DNA of 64,000 nt from Nocardiopsis metallicus (GTDB lineage Bacteria; Actinomycetota; Actinomycetes; Streptosporangiales; Streptosporangiaceae), in NCBI RefSeq assembly GCF_014201115.1, contig NZ_JACHDO010000001.1, positions 3,224,001 through 3,288,000 of the forward strand. Reading direction: 5' to 3'. Under the pieces are notes generated by a model that was not told where the DNA came from, did not search any database, and worked only from the letters and a program-made list of their open reading frames with translations. The position numbers and the translations under genes are program-made. Shown here in pieces: positions 34,281 through 42,116 of this stretch. Numbering within the stretch: the stretch's first letter is position 1; every line of letters begins with the position of its first letter.

Positions 34281-34886
34281 TCACAGGCCCGGGGCGCCGT
34301 AGACCGGGAACCAGCGGGAGCGGTCCTTCTCCATCGGGAGGTCGTCCCCGATCGCCGCCTCCACCTGGAGTTCCAGCGCGTTGTCCCGCTGCTTGCCGCT
34401 CTTGGGCGCGAAGGGGTAGAAGGTCCCGCGCTTGTACAGGTAGACCAGTCCGACCGAGCGGCCCCCGCTGTCGGTGAAACCCACCAGGGAGCACAGCAGG
34501 GAGGGGCCGTAGCCGTTGGCCTCCAAGGTGGAGTTGACCGCGTGCAGGTCGGTGACCATCCCGGTGATGTCGGTGTCCACGAGCTCGCCGCCGGACTCCC
34601 CCGCCGCCGCCTGGGAGCCGCGCACGACCAGCCAGGTGTAGCCGTAGTCGTCGGTGCTCTGCTCGACCGGCGGTCCGTCCCCGGCGTTGAGCAGCGCGGT
34701 GACGTCGCGCTCGACGTCGGCGAAGGCGGCGCCCTCGGCGGCGCGGAAGGCCACCGACCCCGAACCGGTGGGGGTCAGGCCGACCCCGGCCCGCAGGGTG
34801 AGCGCGGCCGAGGGCAGGCCGAAGAGCGCGTCGAGGTCGGGCTTGACCGGTGCGGACCGGCCGAGCAGGGCGCGCCAGAAACTCAT
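34281..34886 (-). CDS. pspAB: PspA-associated protein PspAB
   Basis: 201 residues, soluble. Begins MSFWRALLGRSAPVKPDLDALFGLPSA, has a central beta-rich region (DDYGYTWLVVRG, LLCSLVGFTDSGGRSVGLVYLYKRGTFYPFAP) and ends EKDRSRWFPVYGAPGL. This matches actinobacterial PspAB, found next to PspA, PspAA or HtpX. No enzyme motif is visible. ATG 34886 has GAGGGGAAC upstream. Downstream of htpX on the same strand with a hairpin between, so expression may be partly separate. Likely part of the membrane-stress module. Confidence 0.85.
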   Translation of the reverse strand: MSFWRALLGRSAPVKPDLDALFGLPSAALTLRAGVGLTPTGSGSVAFRAAEGAAFADVERDVTALLNAGDGPPVEQSTDDYGYTWLVVRGSQAAAGESGGELVDTDITGMVTDLHAVNSTLEANGYGPSLLCSLVGFTDSGGRSVGLVYLYKRGTFYPFAPKSGKQRDNALELQVEAAIGDDLPMEKDRSRWFPVYGAPGL

Positions 34887-34935
34887 ACTGGTGGGTTCCC
34901 CTCGTGGGTGCTCTGGTGGGCGGCGTCGTCAGTGG

Positions 34936-34963
34936 CGTGCCCGGCACGCTGTGGCCGGGCACG
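34936..34963 (-). terminator. hairpin after htpX
   Basis: 10-bp stem CGTGCCCGGC/GCCGGGCACG, 8-nt loop, just below the htpX stop at 34970. Terminator or attenuator before pspAB. Confidence 0.65.
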
Positions 34964-34969
34964 GTGTGG

Positions 34970-35896
34970 TCAGGCCCCGCGGCCGAGCTGGCGGGAGATG
35001 TCGGAGAGCTGGGCCAGGCGCTGCTCCACCGGCGGGTGGGTGGCGATCAGCTGGTTCATGCTGAAGCCCTTCTTGGCGAAGGCCGGGGCGAAGAAGAAGG
35101 CGTTGAACGGCTCGACCTGGCGTAGGTCGCGGGTGGGGATGCGGGCCATGTCCCCGGTGATCTTGGACAGGGCGCTTCCCAGCATGGAGGGGCGGCCGGT
35201 CAGATAGGCGGCGGCGCGGTCCGCGGCGAGCTCGCGGTAGCGGGACAGGGCCCGGGTGAGCAGGAAGCTCAGCACCCAGGCAACGGCGCTGACCAGGACG
35301 ACCAGGAGGGCGACGACCGCCGGGGCCGGACCGCTGTTGTTGCCGCGGTTGCCGCCCGCCCCGGCGAACACGGCGAAGCGCAGTCCGGCCTGGGTGAGGA
35401 AGCCCGCGACGATACCGAGGAAACCGGCGATGGTCATCACCATGACGTCGCGGTGGGCGATGTGCGAGAGCTCGTGGGCGACGACCGCCTCCAGCTCGGG
35501 CCCGTCCAGGCGGCGCATCAGCCCGGTGGTCACGCAGATGACCGCGGACTTCTCGCTGTGCCCGGTGGCGAAGGCGTTGGGGACGTCGGTGTCGGCGATC
35601 CCCACCCGCGGCTTGGCCATGTCGGCCATCGCGCACAGGCGGTCGACCATGGCGTGCAGGTCCGGGGCCTGCTGGGGGCTGACCTCCTTGGCGCCCATGG
35701 CGAACATGGCGATCTTGTCGGAGGAGAAGTACGAGAAGGCGGCGAAGGCCGCGACCAGGACCAGCACCAGCCAGATGTTGAGTCCGGCCAGGACCAGACC
35801 CGCGACGAAGGCGACGTAGACCAGGAAGAGAAGGACCATGGTCATGACCATCCGGGCCGTCAGCCCCCGGTCTGGACGGAACTTCGAACCTGCCAC
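34970..35896 (-). CDS. htpX: HtpX-family membrane zinc metalloprotease
   Basis: 308 residues. Two N-terminal helices (MVMTMVLLFLVYVAFVAGLVL, IWLVLVLVAAFAAFSYF), the zinc site HELSH in VVAHELSHIAHRD with the distal Glu in RYRELAADRAAAYL, and two more helices between them. M48 proteases of this kind degrade misfolded membrane proteins during envelope stress. GTG 35896 is preceded by GGAAGGAAA. It lies between the psp genes, and in many actinobacteria htpX belongs to the Psp module. The catalytic side faces the cytoplasm. Confidence 0.94.
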   Translation of the reverse strand: MAGSKFRPDRGLTARMVMTMVLLFLVYVAFVAGLVLAGLNIWLVLVLVAAFAAFSYFSSDKIAMFAMGAKEVSPQQAPDLHAMVDRLCAMADMAKPRVGIADTDVPNAFATGHSEKSAVICVTTGLMRRLDGPELEAVVAHELSHIAHRDVMVMTIAGFLGIVAGFLTQAGLRFAVFAGAGGNRGNNSGPAPAVVALLVVLVSAVAWVLSFLLTRALSRYRELAADRAAAYLTGRPSMLGSALSKITGDMARIPTRDLRQVEPFNAFFFAPAFAKKGFSMNQLIATHPPVEQRLAQLSDISRQLGRGA

Positions 35897-36032
35897 GCCG
35901 TTTCCTTCCCTCCGCGGTTGTTCGGAGTGTAGTTCGGGCAGGTGAGAAACGGGTTAAAGCGGGCCGCCGCGTGTTCCCTGATTCGGGTGAAGCGGGCCAC
36001 AGGACGCGCGGTGGCCGGACCTGGAGACGACA

Positions 36033-36073
36033 CACCGCGGCCGCCGTGACACGGGGTCACGGCGGCCGCGGTG
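36033..36073 (-). terminator. terminator of the pspA-pspAA operon
   Basis: Perfect 18-bp stem (36033-36050 with 36056-36073), loop ACGGG. Lies about 120 bp after the pspAA stop; the remainder of 35897-36194 holds only the htpX promoter region. Confidence 0.85.
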
Positions 36074-36194
36074 GAAAACGCGCACGCAGGCACCGAGCGT
36101 GGCCGGACGTGTTCCCCGACAGCTGCCCGCTGGTGGGAACACGTCTGTCCCGGGGGCTCACCCGGACGGCGGTGGGACCGGTTGGGAGGGGCCC

Positions 36195-36473
36195 CTAGCC
36201 CGGGATGAGTCCGTCGTCCTGCAGCATCTCGCGCACCTCGTCCATGCTGGCCTCAGCGTGGGGGAGGATGAACTGCGAGGGCTCCAGGGAGTCGGGCGGC
36301 AGCGGCTTGCTGTCCTGCCGCACCTTCTCCAGGAGGTCGTGCAGGGCCGTGCGGAAGGTGGCCTCGTCACCGGACTCGATCGCCGCCTCCAGAGCGGCGT
36401 CGAACTCGTTGAGCAGCTCCAGGTCGGCTTCGGTGAGGTCCACCTGGCCCTCACCCATGATGCGAACGATCAC
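36195..36473 (-). CDS. pspAA: PspA-associated protein PspAA
   Basis: 92 residues. Starts MIVRIMGEGQVDLTEADLELLNEFDAALEAAIESGD and continues with an acidic helical region ending LQDDGLIPG. It is the small partner encoded directly after PspA in actinobacteria. Its ATG overlaps the pspA stop (ATGA, 36470-36473), so translation is coupled and roughly stoichiometric production is likely. Function beyond binding or modulating PspA is not established. Confidence 0.9.
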   Translation of the reverse strand: MIVRIMGEGQVDLTEADLELLNEFDAALEAAIESGDEATFRTALHDLLEKVRQDSKPLPPDSLEPSQFILPHAEASMDEVREMLQDDGLIPG

Positions 36474-37240
36474 GAGCCCTCCCGGTTCCCGGCACCGTTG
36501 CCGCCCTCGATCTGCGGCGTGGCGCTGCCGCCGTTGCCGCCGCCCAGCTCAAGCTTCATGCGCTCGAGCTCGGCGTCGACACCGGTCGTGCTCGCCAGCT
36601 GGTCGAGCTCGTGCTGGATGTCGTCGCGCGGGCCAGTGCCCGTGACGTCGTCCAGCGCGCCGGAGGCCAGGAGCTCGTCCACCGCGCCGGCACGGGCCTG
36701 CATCTCGGCGGTCTTGTCCTCCGCCCGCTGCACGGCCATGCCGACGTCGCCCATCTCCTCGGAGATGCCGGAGAAGGCCTCGCTGATCTGCGTCTGGGCC
36801 TGGGCGGCGGTGTAGGTCGCCTTGATGGTCTCCTTGCGCGTGCGGAAGGCGTCGACCTTCGCCTGCAGGCGCTGGGCGGCCATCGTGAGCTTTTGCTCCT
36901 CGCCCTGGAGGTTGGCGTGCTGCTCGCGCAAGCCCTCGATCTGGCTGGTGAGGCCGGAGCGACGGGTGAGGGCCTCGCGGGCGAGGTCCTCACGGCCCTG
37001 GGTCAGGGCCGCCCGGCTCTGGTTCTCCAGCTTGCCGGACTGCTGCTCGAGCTGCTGGATCTGGAGCTCGACCCGCTTGCGGGAGGTCGCGACGTCAGCG
37101 ACACCGCGACGAACCTTCTGCAGGAGTTCGAGCTGTTTCTGGTACGAGTAGTCGAGGGTTTCCCTGGGGTCCTCGACAGAGTCCAGGGCCTTGTTGGCCT
37201 TGGACTTGAAGATCATCGAAAGTCGCTGAAACACGCTCAT
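36470..37240 (-). CDS. pspA: PspA/IM30 family membrane-stress protein
   Basis: 256 residues. Amphipathic N-terminal helix (MSVFQRLSMIFKSKANKALD) that binds membranes, then a continuous coiled-coil ESCRT-III-like fold up to about residue 220 with the typical LDYSYQKQLELLQKVRRGVADVA and AQAQTQISEAF segments. A Gly/Asn-rich tail follows. It forms oligomers that support damaged membranes. ATG 37240 with GGGGA upstream. Divergent from the DUF3043 gene at 37358. Confidence 0.95.
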   Translation of the reverse strand: MSVFQRLSMIFKSKANKALDSVEDPRETLDYSYQKQLELLQKVRRGVADVATSRKRVELQIQQLEQQSGKLENQSRAALTQGREDLAREALTRRSGLTSQIEGLREQHANLQGEEQKLTMAAQRLQAKVDAFRTRKETIKATYTAAQAQTQISEAFSGISEEMGDVGMAVQRAEDKTAEMQARAGAVDELLASGALDDVTGTGPRDDIQHELDQLASTTGVDAELERMKLELGGGNGGSATPQIEGGNGAGNREGS

Positions 37241-37345
37241 CGGCGTGGCCGTCCCCTTCTCGGTGCGTACATCGGCTGTTCCCAGCGGGCGCTTTGCCCA
37301 ACCCTACGCGGTCTGGCCCGCGGTCGCCATAAAGCTATGACCGGC

Positions 37346-37351
37346 TACCCT
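37346..37351 (+). promoter_or_regulatory. -10 box of a leaderless DUF3043 gene
   Basis: TACCCT, 6 nt before GTG 37358. Confidence 0.5.
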
Positions 37352-37357
37352 GAGGGT

Positions 37358-37999
37358 GTGTTCCGACGTCGCTCCGCTTCCGCAGCCCCGGATTCGAACT
37401 CTGCCGAATCCGCCAGCCCTGAGGCCACTGAGGCCACCCAACCTAAGGGATATACCCCGAAGAAGGGTGTGCCCACCCCTAAGCGCAGGGAATCCGAAAC
37501 CGCCCCGCGCCGACCGGTGAAGGCCCCTGAGACCCGTAAGGAGGCCTACCGCGCCTACCGGGATCGTCTCGAACGTCAACGCGGCACGACCGCCCGGCGT
37601 TCCGGTGCCCCCAAGGGCGACGAGAAGTACTTCCGTCAGCAGGACCTCGGGAAGGCCCGCGCCTTCGCCCGCGACTTCATCGACTCGCGTCGCAGCGCCA
37701 GTGAGTTCTTCCTGCCGTTCTCGATCCTGATCATCGCGCTGCTGTTCATCAACAACCCGCTCTTCCAGGTGGGTGTGGCCTACGTCCTGTGGCCCCTGAT
37801 GATGGTCACGATCATCGCCGAGGGCGTCATGGTCGGCCGCACGGTCAAGCGCCGGGCCACGGAGTACTTCCCCGACGACCCCGCGATCAAGGGCATCGGC
37901 ATGTACGCCGCGATGCGCCAGCTGCAGTTCCGGCGCCTGCGCCTGCCCAAGCCCCGCGTCAAGGTCGGCGAGGACCCCACCCCGAACAGCGCCCGCTGA
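37358..37999 (+). CDS. DUF3043 membrane protein
   Basis: 213 residues from GTG 37358 (VFRRRSASAAPD, as in Streptomyces homologues). A basic, Pro/Ser-rich N-terminal half (KGYTPKKGVPTPKRRE, RKEAYRAYRDRLERQR) precedes ARDFIDSRRSASEFFLPFSILIIALLFI, a second helix (VGVAYVLWPLMMVTIIAEGVMVG) and a conserved cytoplasmic tail (GIGMYAAMRQLQFRRLRLPKPRVKVGE). Two membrane helices with both ends inside is the simplest topology. An ATG at 37337 is in frame but lies upstream of the likely transcription start. Function unknown; the position beside pspA is conserved in actinomycetes as I recall. Confidence 0.9.
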   Translation: MFRRRSASAAPDSNSAESASPEATEATQPKGYTPKKGVPTPKRRESETAPRRPVKAPETRKEAYRAYRDRLERQRGTTARRSGAPKGDEKYFRQQDLGKARAFARDFIDSRRSASEFFLPFSILIIALLFINNPLFQVGVAYVLWPLMMVTIIAEGVMVGRTVKRRATEYFPDDPAIKGIGMYAAMRQLQFRRLRLPKPRVKVGEDPTPNSAR

Positions 38000-38043
38000 A
38001 CGGCGAGCGGTCCCACCACATCCCCATCCCGTCCGACGTGAGC

Positions 38044-38067
38044 AGGGCCGGTGCGCGCACCGGCCCT
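38044..38067 (+). terminator. terminator of the DUF3043 gene
   Basis: Perfect 24-nt palindrome AGGGCCGGTGCG/CGCACCGGCCCT followed by TCA. Confidence 0.8.
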
Positions 38068-38147
38068 TCACCCCGTGTACCGCCCCGCCTCCTGGGAGCG
38101 TTCCCATCAACCGGTGGCCGGAGCTCGGCAACGGTGGTGCCGACCAC

Positions 38148-38153
38148 TAGAGT
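38148..38153 (+). promoter_or_regulatory. -10 box of a leaderless aldo/keto reductase gene
   Basis: TAGAGT, 6 nt before ATG 38160, without a Shine-Dalgarno in between. Confidence 0.55.
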
Positions 38154-38159
38154 TCTCCC

Positions 38160-39164
38160 ATGGAATTTCGGCATCTAGGCAACAGCGGTCTCATCATCAG
38201 CGAGATCGCCTACGGGAACTGGATCACCCACGGCTCCCAGGTCGAGGAGGACACCGCCGCCTCCTGCGTCCGTGCCGCACTCGACGCGGGCGTCACCACC
38301 TTCGACACCGCGGACGTCTACGCCCAGGGCAAGGCCGAGGAGGTCATGGGCCGCGCCCTGAAGGGCGAGCGCCGCGACGGCCTGGAGATCTTCTCCAAGG
38401 TCTACTGGCCCATGGGCCCGGGCAGGAACGACAAGGGCCTGTCCCGTAAGCACATCATCCGAGGCTGCGAGGACTCCCTTCGCCGTATCGGAACCGACTA
38501 CCTGGACCTGTACCAGGCGCACCGGTTCGACTACACCACCCCGCTGGAAGAGACCATGCGGGCCTTCGAGGACCTGGTCCGCCAGGGCAAGGCCCTCTAC
38601 ATCGGCGTCTCCGAATGGCGCGCCGAGGAGATCGAGCGGGCGCTCAAGATCGCCGACGAGATGGGCTTCGACCGGATCGTCTCCAGCCAGCCGCAGTACA
38701 ACATGATCTGGCGGGTCATCGAGTCCGAGGTCGTCCCGCTCTCCGAGCGCGAGGGCATCGGCCAGATCGTCTGGTCCCCCATCGCGGGCGGCATCCTCAC
38801 CGGTAAGTACAAGCCGGGCCAGGAGCTCCCCCCGGGTTCGCGCGCCAGCGACCCCAAGAGCGAGAAGTTCCTCGCCGACAAGGTCTCCGACCAGACCCTG
38901 CTGGAGCGGGTGCAGCAGTTGGAGCCGCTGGCCGCCGAGGCCGGGCTGACCCTGTCGCAGCTGTCCGTGGCGTGGGTGCTGCAGAACCCGAACGTGTCCG
39001 CCGCCATCATCGGCGCCTCCCGGCCCGAGCAGGTCGAGAGCAACGTCCAGGCGGCCGGGGTCAAGCTCGACGCTGGCCTGATGGCCCGGATCGACGAGGT
39101 CCTGGGCGACAGTATCGAGCGCGATCCGGCACTCACCAGGAGCCCGGAGAACATCCGCGGCTAG
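38160..39164 (+). CDS. aldo/keto reductase (Kv-beta-like)
   Basis: 334 residues. NADPH-dependent oxidoreductase with a TIM-barrel fold. Catalytic tetrad Asp and Tyr in FDTADVYAQG, Lys in IFSKVYWP, His in YQAHRFD. The cofactor region is SPIAGGILTGKYKPG and IIGASRPEQVESN. Closest in style to the potassium-channel beta-subunit group (YghZ/AKR6-like). Substrate unknown; these enzymes reduce aldehydes such as methylglyoxal. The original terminator of this gene has been split by the IS3 element. Confidence 0.92.
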   Translation: MEFRHLGNSGLIISEIAYGNWITHGSQVEEDTAASCVRAALDAGVTTFDTADVYAQGKAEEVMGRALKGERRDGLEIFSKVYWPMGPGRNDKGLSRKHIIRGCEDSLRRIGTDYLDLYQAHRFDYTTPLEETMRAFEDLVRQGKALYIGVSEWRAEEIERALKIADEMGFDRIVSSQPQYNMIWRVIESEVVPLSEREGIGQIVWSPIAGGILTGKYKPGQELPPGSRASDPKSEKFLADKVSDQTLLERVQQLEPLAAEAGLTLSQLSVAWVLQNPNVSAAIIGASRPEQVESNVQAAGVKLDAGLMARIDEVLGDSIERDPALTRSPENIRG

Positions 39165-39224
39165 CAACGTCCGCCACCGGCCAGCGTTAACCGGCACCAG
39201 CCAGCGCTGACCGACACCACGACG

Positions 39225-39242
39225 TACGAGGGCCCCGGTGTC
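39225..39242 (+). terminator. left arm of a terminator split by the IS element
   Basis: TACGAGGGCCCCGGTGTC. Its exact reverse complement is at 40683-40700 on the far side of the IS. With the IS and one GAC removed, the two arms face each other across a CGGGCG loop. Confidence 0.88.
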
Positions 39243-39289
39243 CGGGCGGACTGAACTGGTCCCCGATAGTTGGACCGGCTAACTAAAGG

Positions 39290-40144
39290 TTAGGCCGCCA
39301 GGGCCTGAGCTCGGTACTGCACCGGGCTCAGGCCCTCAAGATAGCTATGGACGCGTTCGTGGTTGAACCAGGCGATGTACTCATCCAGCCCTGCGGTGAA
39401 CTCCTCGACGGTCTCGAACTCGGAGTGGGTGAAGAACTCCTCCTTCAGGTGACCGAAGAAACTCTCGATCACCGCGTTGTCCAGACAGTTGCCCTTGCGC
39501 GACATCGACTGAAGACCGTCGACCCCGGCGAGCAGCCGCCGCCAGGACACGTGCTGATACTGAAACCCCTGGTCGGAGTGGACCAGCGGGCTCTGACCAG
39601 GGGGCAGGGTCTTCAACGCCTCCCGCAAGGAGGTGTTGGTCAACTCCAGGTTCGGTGACAGAGCGGCCGTGTAGGAGATGATCTGCCGGTCGAACAGGTC
39701 CATGACCGGTGACAGGTAGACCTTGTGGCCCGCGACGGCGAACTCGCTCACGTCGGTCACCCATTTCTGGTTCGGCCCCTGCGCGGTGAAGTCACGCTCC
39801 AGCAGGTTCGGCGCCACCTGGCCCGCCTGGCCCCGGTAGGAGCCGTAGGGCTTCTTGCGGCGCACCCGGCAGACCAGGCCCAGCTGGTTCATGAGCTTGA
39901 GTACGGTCTTCTTCGCTACCCGCCACCCCTTCTTGAGGAGCTGGTCATGGATCCGGCGGTGCCCGTAGCGGCCCTTGTTCTTGTCGAAGAGCTGCCTGAT
40001 CTGGGCCTTGAGCGCTGCGTGGGGATCCGGGGTTTGGAGTCGGGCCTGGTGGTAGAAGAACGTGGAGCGGGCCAGCCCAGCAACCCGCAGCAGCACGTCC
40101 AATCGGTGTTCGGCCTTGAGGGCGACCACAGCGTGAACCCTCAC
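39290..40144 (-). CDS. IS3-family transposase OrfB (DDE catalytic subunit)
   Basis: 284 residues from GTG 40144. An HTH_21-like region (KNKGRYGHRRIHDQLLKKGWRVAKKTVLKLMNQLGL) is followed by an rve integrase core with the DDE residues in KWVTDVSEF, VHSDQGFQYQ and DNAVIESFFGHLKEE, and a C-terminal EYIAWFNHERVHSYLEGLSPVQYR. Normally produced as an OrfAB fusion by -1 frameshifting from orfA. The heptamer at 40174-40180 is in the right phase for that. All catalytic motifs are intact. Confidence 0.95.
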   Translation of the reverse strand: MRVHAVVALKAEHRLDVLLRVAGLARSTFFYHQARLQTPDPHAALKAQIRQLFDKNKGRYGHRRIHDQLLKKGWRVAKKTVLKLMNQLGLVCRVRRKKPYGSYRGQAGQVAPNLLERDFTAQGPNQKWVTDVSEFAVAGHKVYLSPVMDLFDRQIISYTAALSPNLELTNTSLREALKTLPPGQSPLVHSDQGFQYQHVSWRRLLAGVDGLQSMSRKGNCLDNAVIESFFGHLKEEFFTHSEFETVEEFTAGLDEYIAWFNHERVHSYLEGLSPVQYRAQALAA

Positions 40145-40623
40145 TCTGGTGGATGTTCCCTCAAGGCCCGCACTTTTCCCAGGTAGGCGTTCTGGGCACG
40201 CAGGAGCTCGTTCTCACGGCGTAGTCGTTCCAGCTCTGAGGCTGGCTCTTGTGGTGCGCTCTTGGGCGGGCGTCCTCGCTGCTTGGGGCGTAGCCCTTCT
40301 GAGCCCTGGGTGCGGTAGGTGCGCACCCACGATTCCAGCAGCTTGGGTGAGGACAGTTCCAGTTCCTTGGCCAGCTCGGTCTTGGGCTCGCCCGCCAGGA
40401 GGCGGCGCACCGCCTCGACCTTGAACTCGAAGGAGTAGGACTTCTTCGCTTGTTTGGTCACCAGCGCTCCCGGGCCGTGGATCCGCCACCGTCGGTACAG
40501 GCTTCGGACCGCCCATCGCGAGACCCCCAGAGAGGCCGCTACCGCGTGATCGGCTCTGCCTTGCTCGAACAACGCTATCGCTTGGTGGCGTTGGTCCTGG
40601 GTGAGTGAGCTGTTCGCTCTCAT
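40141..40623 (-). CDS. IS3-family transposase OrfA
   Basis: 160 residues. Two helix-turn-helix units (QDQRHQAIALFEQGRADHAVAASLGVSRWAVRSLYRRW and KVEAVRRLLAGEPKTELAKELELSSPKLLESWVRTYR), characteristic of the IS150 subgroup, followed by a leucine-zipper-like segment (ELERLRRENELLRAQNAYLGK). It binds the IS ends and regulates transposition. It overlaps OrfB by 4 nt and carries the slippery sequence near its 3' end. Confidence 0.94.
   Translation of the reverse strand: MRANSSLTQDQRHQAIALFEQGRADHAVAASLGVSRWAVRSLYRRWRIHGPGALVTKQAKKSYSFEFKVEAVRRLLAGEPKTELAKELELSSPKLLESWVRTYRTQGSEGLRPKQRGRPPKSAPQEPASELERLRRENELLRAQNAYLGKVRALREHPPE
40174..40180 (-). other. -1 ribosomal frameshift heptamer G_GGA_AAA
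   Basis: On the minus strand GGGAAAA lies with GGA and AAA as zero-frame codons of orfA (...Y-L-G-K), the correct phase for slippage. The -1 frame then continues without a stop into OrfB (GK|SAGLEGTSTRVRVHAVV). Confidence 0.75.
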
Positions 40624-40682
40624 GGGACTGCTCCCTGGTCGATGGAACTGGATTTCCAGTCCAACTTCCAGGGAGCAGTTCA

Positions 40683-40700
40683 GACACCGGGGCCCTCGTA
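40683..40700 (+). terminator. right arm of the split terminator
   Basis: GACACCGGGGCCCTCGTA, the perfect reverse complement of 39225-39242. It also begins with the GAC target duplication. Confidence 0.88.
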
Positions 40701-40713
40701 GGTCCAGCGGGGG

Positions 40714-40917
40714 CTACTCGGCCGCGAGAGGCATCGTGTAGACCTCCCGGTCCTCCTCCAGCAGGGCGACGCTGCCCACGCCGCCCTCCGCGAGTTCGGC
40801 CCAGTTCTCGCCCAGCCAGCTCTCGGCGTCGCCGCGCGACGTGAACGACTCGGTCGGCAGCTCCTCCGCCTTCGACTGGGCCCCGTCCGCCTCGTGATAC
40901 CGCCACGTCCACGTCAT
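40714..40917 (-). CDS. small conserved actinobacterial protein
   Basis: 67 residues from ATG 40917 with GAAGGGCGG upstream. Begins MTWTWRYHEADGAQSK and contains a conserved FTSRGDAESWLGENWAELAEGGVGSVALLEEDREVY core. No known domain, signal or membrane segment. Similar small proteins next to cobU are conserved in Streptomyces as I recall. The intact terminator downstream of it, on the minus strand, was shared with the aldo/keto reductase gene before the IS insertion. Function unknown. Confidence 0.82.
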   Translation of the reverse strand: MTWTWRYHEADGAQSKAEELPTESFTSRGDAESWLGENWAELAEGGVGSVALLEEDREVYTMPLAAE

Positions 40918-41004
40918 GTTCGACCGCCCTTCGTCGCCGGTTCCACGGTGGGTACACCGCGATCCTGTGCCGAGCTTAACCAAGGCTTGGCCCACGATGC
41001 TGTT

Positions 41005-41010
41005 TACTTT
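41005..41010 (+). promoter_or_regulatory. -10 box of a leaderless cobU gene
   Basis: TACTTT, 5 nt before GTG 41016, in an unusually A/T-rich stretch. Confidence 0.5.
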
Positions 41011-41015
41011 TTCGG

Positions 41016-42116
41016 GTGCGTATCCGATTTCTGGGGACAGCGGGTCACACGGGCTGGCCAGCCCCACAGTGCACCTGCTCGTCCTGCAACAAGGCCCGCG
41101 CGGATCGCCGACTGCCGCTGAGGGTGACCGTCGACGACCGTTTCCGCCTGCGCGAGTCCGGAGCCGTGGGCCCGGTCCCGCCGGGGTACGCGGTGACGCC
41201 CACTCCGGACGGCGTCCTGGTCGAGAGCGCCGACGGCGGGCGTCTGCTCTACGCCCGTTCCGGCCCGGGGCCGCTGCCCGGGGGGCCGCCCGCAGAAGCC
41301 CCGCCCACGGGGTCGTCGGTGTACTCCTCCGCGCCCGAGCAACAGGTGGACATGGTCATCGTGGACGCCGCCCAGCGCCCGGAGATCATCGGGGAGCTGC
41401 GCCGTTCCGGAGTGATCGGGGTGACCACCGCCGTGGTGGCTGTCGGCGGCGACCACCGGATCCGCTCCCCCGAGGAGTTCGCGCGGCGCGCCCGCCTGTG
41501 GGGCGCCCTGGTACCGGGGGACGGCAGCGTCGTGTCGTGCCCGCCCGCCGTGTGGCCGGAGTCGCGTCCGCACGGACCGCACCGGACCCTGGTCACCGGC
41601 GGGGCTCGTTCGGGCAAGTCCACCGAGGCCGAGCTGCGCCTGCTGGCCGAGCCCCGGGTGGTCTACGCGGCCACCGGACCGGTGGCCGCCCCCGACACGG
41701 ACCCGGAGTGGGCGGAGCGCGTCGCCCACCACCGTCGGCGCCGCCCCTGGTGGTGGCGGACCGAGGAGACCACCGATCTCGCGCTGGTGCTGAGGAAGGC
41801 GCGGGGCGCGGTCCTGGTCGACTGCCTGGGGACCTGGCTGACCTCGGTCATGGACGAGGCCGGCCTGTGGGAGGAGGAGCCGGCCGGGGACGCCGAGGAG
41901 CGGGTGGAGGCGGCCGTGCACGAGCTGCTGGAGGCCTGGCGTTCGACCCAGGCCTACGTCGTGGCGGTCACCAACGAGGTGGGGTCGGGTGTGGTTCCGC
42001 CGACCCGCTCGGGTCGGATCTTCCGTGACCAGCTCGGGCTGCTGAACCAGTGGGTGGGCGCCGAGTCCGAGGAAGTGGTGCTGGCCGTGGCCGGGCGGGT
42101 GGTGGAGCTTCCGTGA
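41016..42116 (+). CDS. cobU: adenosylcobinamide kinase/guanylyltransferase with N-terminal MBL-like domain
   Basis: 366 residues. The N-terminal half (1-185) looks like a degenerate metallo-beta-lactamase fold (IRFLGTAGHTGWPAPQCTCSSCNKAR; the metal-binding HxHxDH is absent), as in Streptomyces CobU fusions. The C-terminal half is CobU: P-loop GGARSGKS, AATGPV, a HHRRRRPWWWRTEE stretch, LVDCLGTWLTSVMD and VTNEVGSGVVP. It converts adenosylcobinamide to adenosylcobinamide-GDP in cobalamin salvage or synthesis. The GTGA overlap with cobS (42113-42116) shows translational coupling. cobT, often adjacent, is absent here. Confidence 0.93.
   Translation: MRIRFLGTAGHTGWPAPQCTCSSCNKARADRRLPLRVTVDDRFRLRESGAVGPVPPGYAVTPTPDGVLVESADGGRLLYARSGPGPLPGGPPAEAPPTGSSVYSSAPEQQVDMVIVDAAQRPEIIGELRRSGVIGVTTAVVAVGGDHRIRSPEEFARRARLWGALVPGDGSVVSCPPAVWPESRPHGPHRTLVTGGARSGKSTEAELRLLAEPRVVYAATGPVAAPDTDPEWAERVAHHRRRRPWWWRTEETTDLALVLRKARGAVLVDCLGTWLTSVMDEAGLWEEEPAGDAEERVEAAVHELLEAWRSTQAYVVAVTNEVGSGVVPPTRSGRIFRDQLGLLNQWVGAESEEVVLAVAGRVVELP

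Larger units (their letters stand above)
39252..40682 (-). mobile_element. IS3-family (IS150-like) insertion sequence, 1431 bp
   Basis: Terminal inverted repeats of about 27 bp begin TGAACTG and share GTTGGAC (39252-39278 and 40656-40682, about five mismatches), with 5'-TG...CA-3' ends. Flanked by the 3-bp direct repeat GAC (39249-39251, 40683-40685). Two overlapping reading frames encode OrfA and OrfB. The element looks intact. Its insertion point is at the loop edge of a perfect terminator hairpin. Confidence 0.93.

Noticed and set aside
37337..37357. ATG start for the DUF3043 protein
   Set aside because: No ribosome site, and it overlaps the -10 box; homologues begin at FRRR.
39180..39221. 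Two imperfect 20-nt direct repeats (CCAGCG..ACCGGCACCA) after the aldo/keto reductase gene
   Set aside because: Short and diverged; no spacer regularity, so not a CRISPR or functional repeat array.
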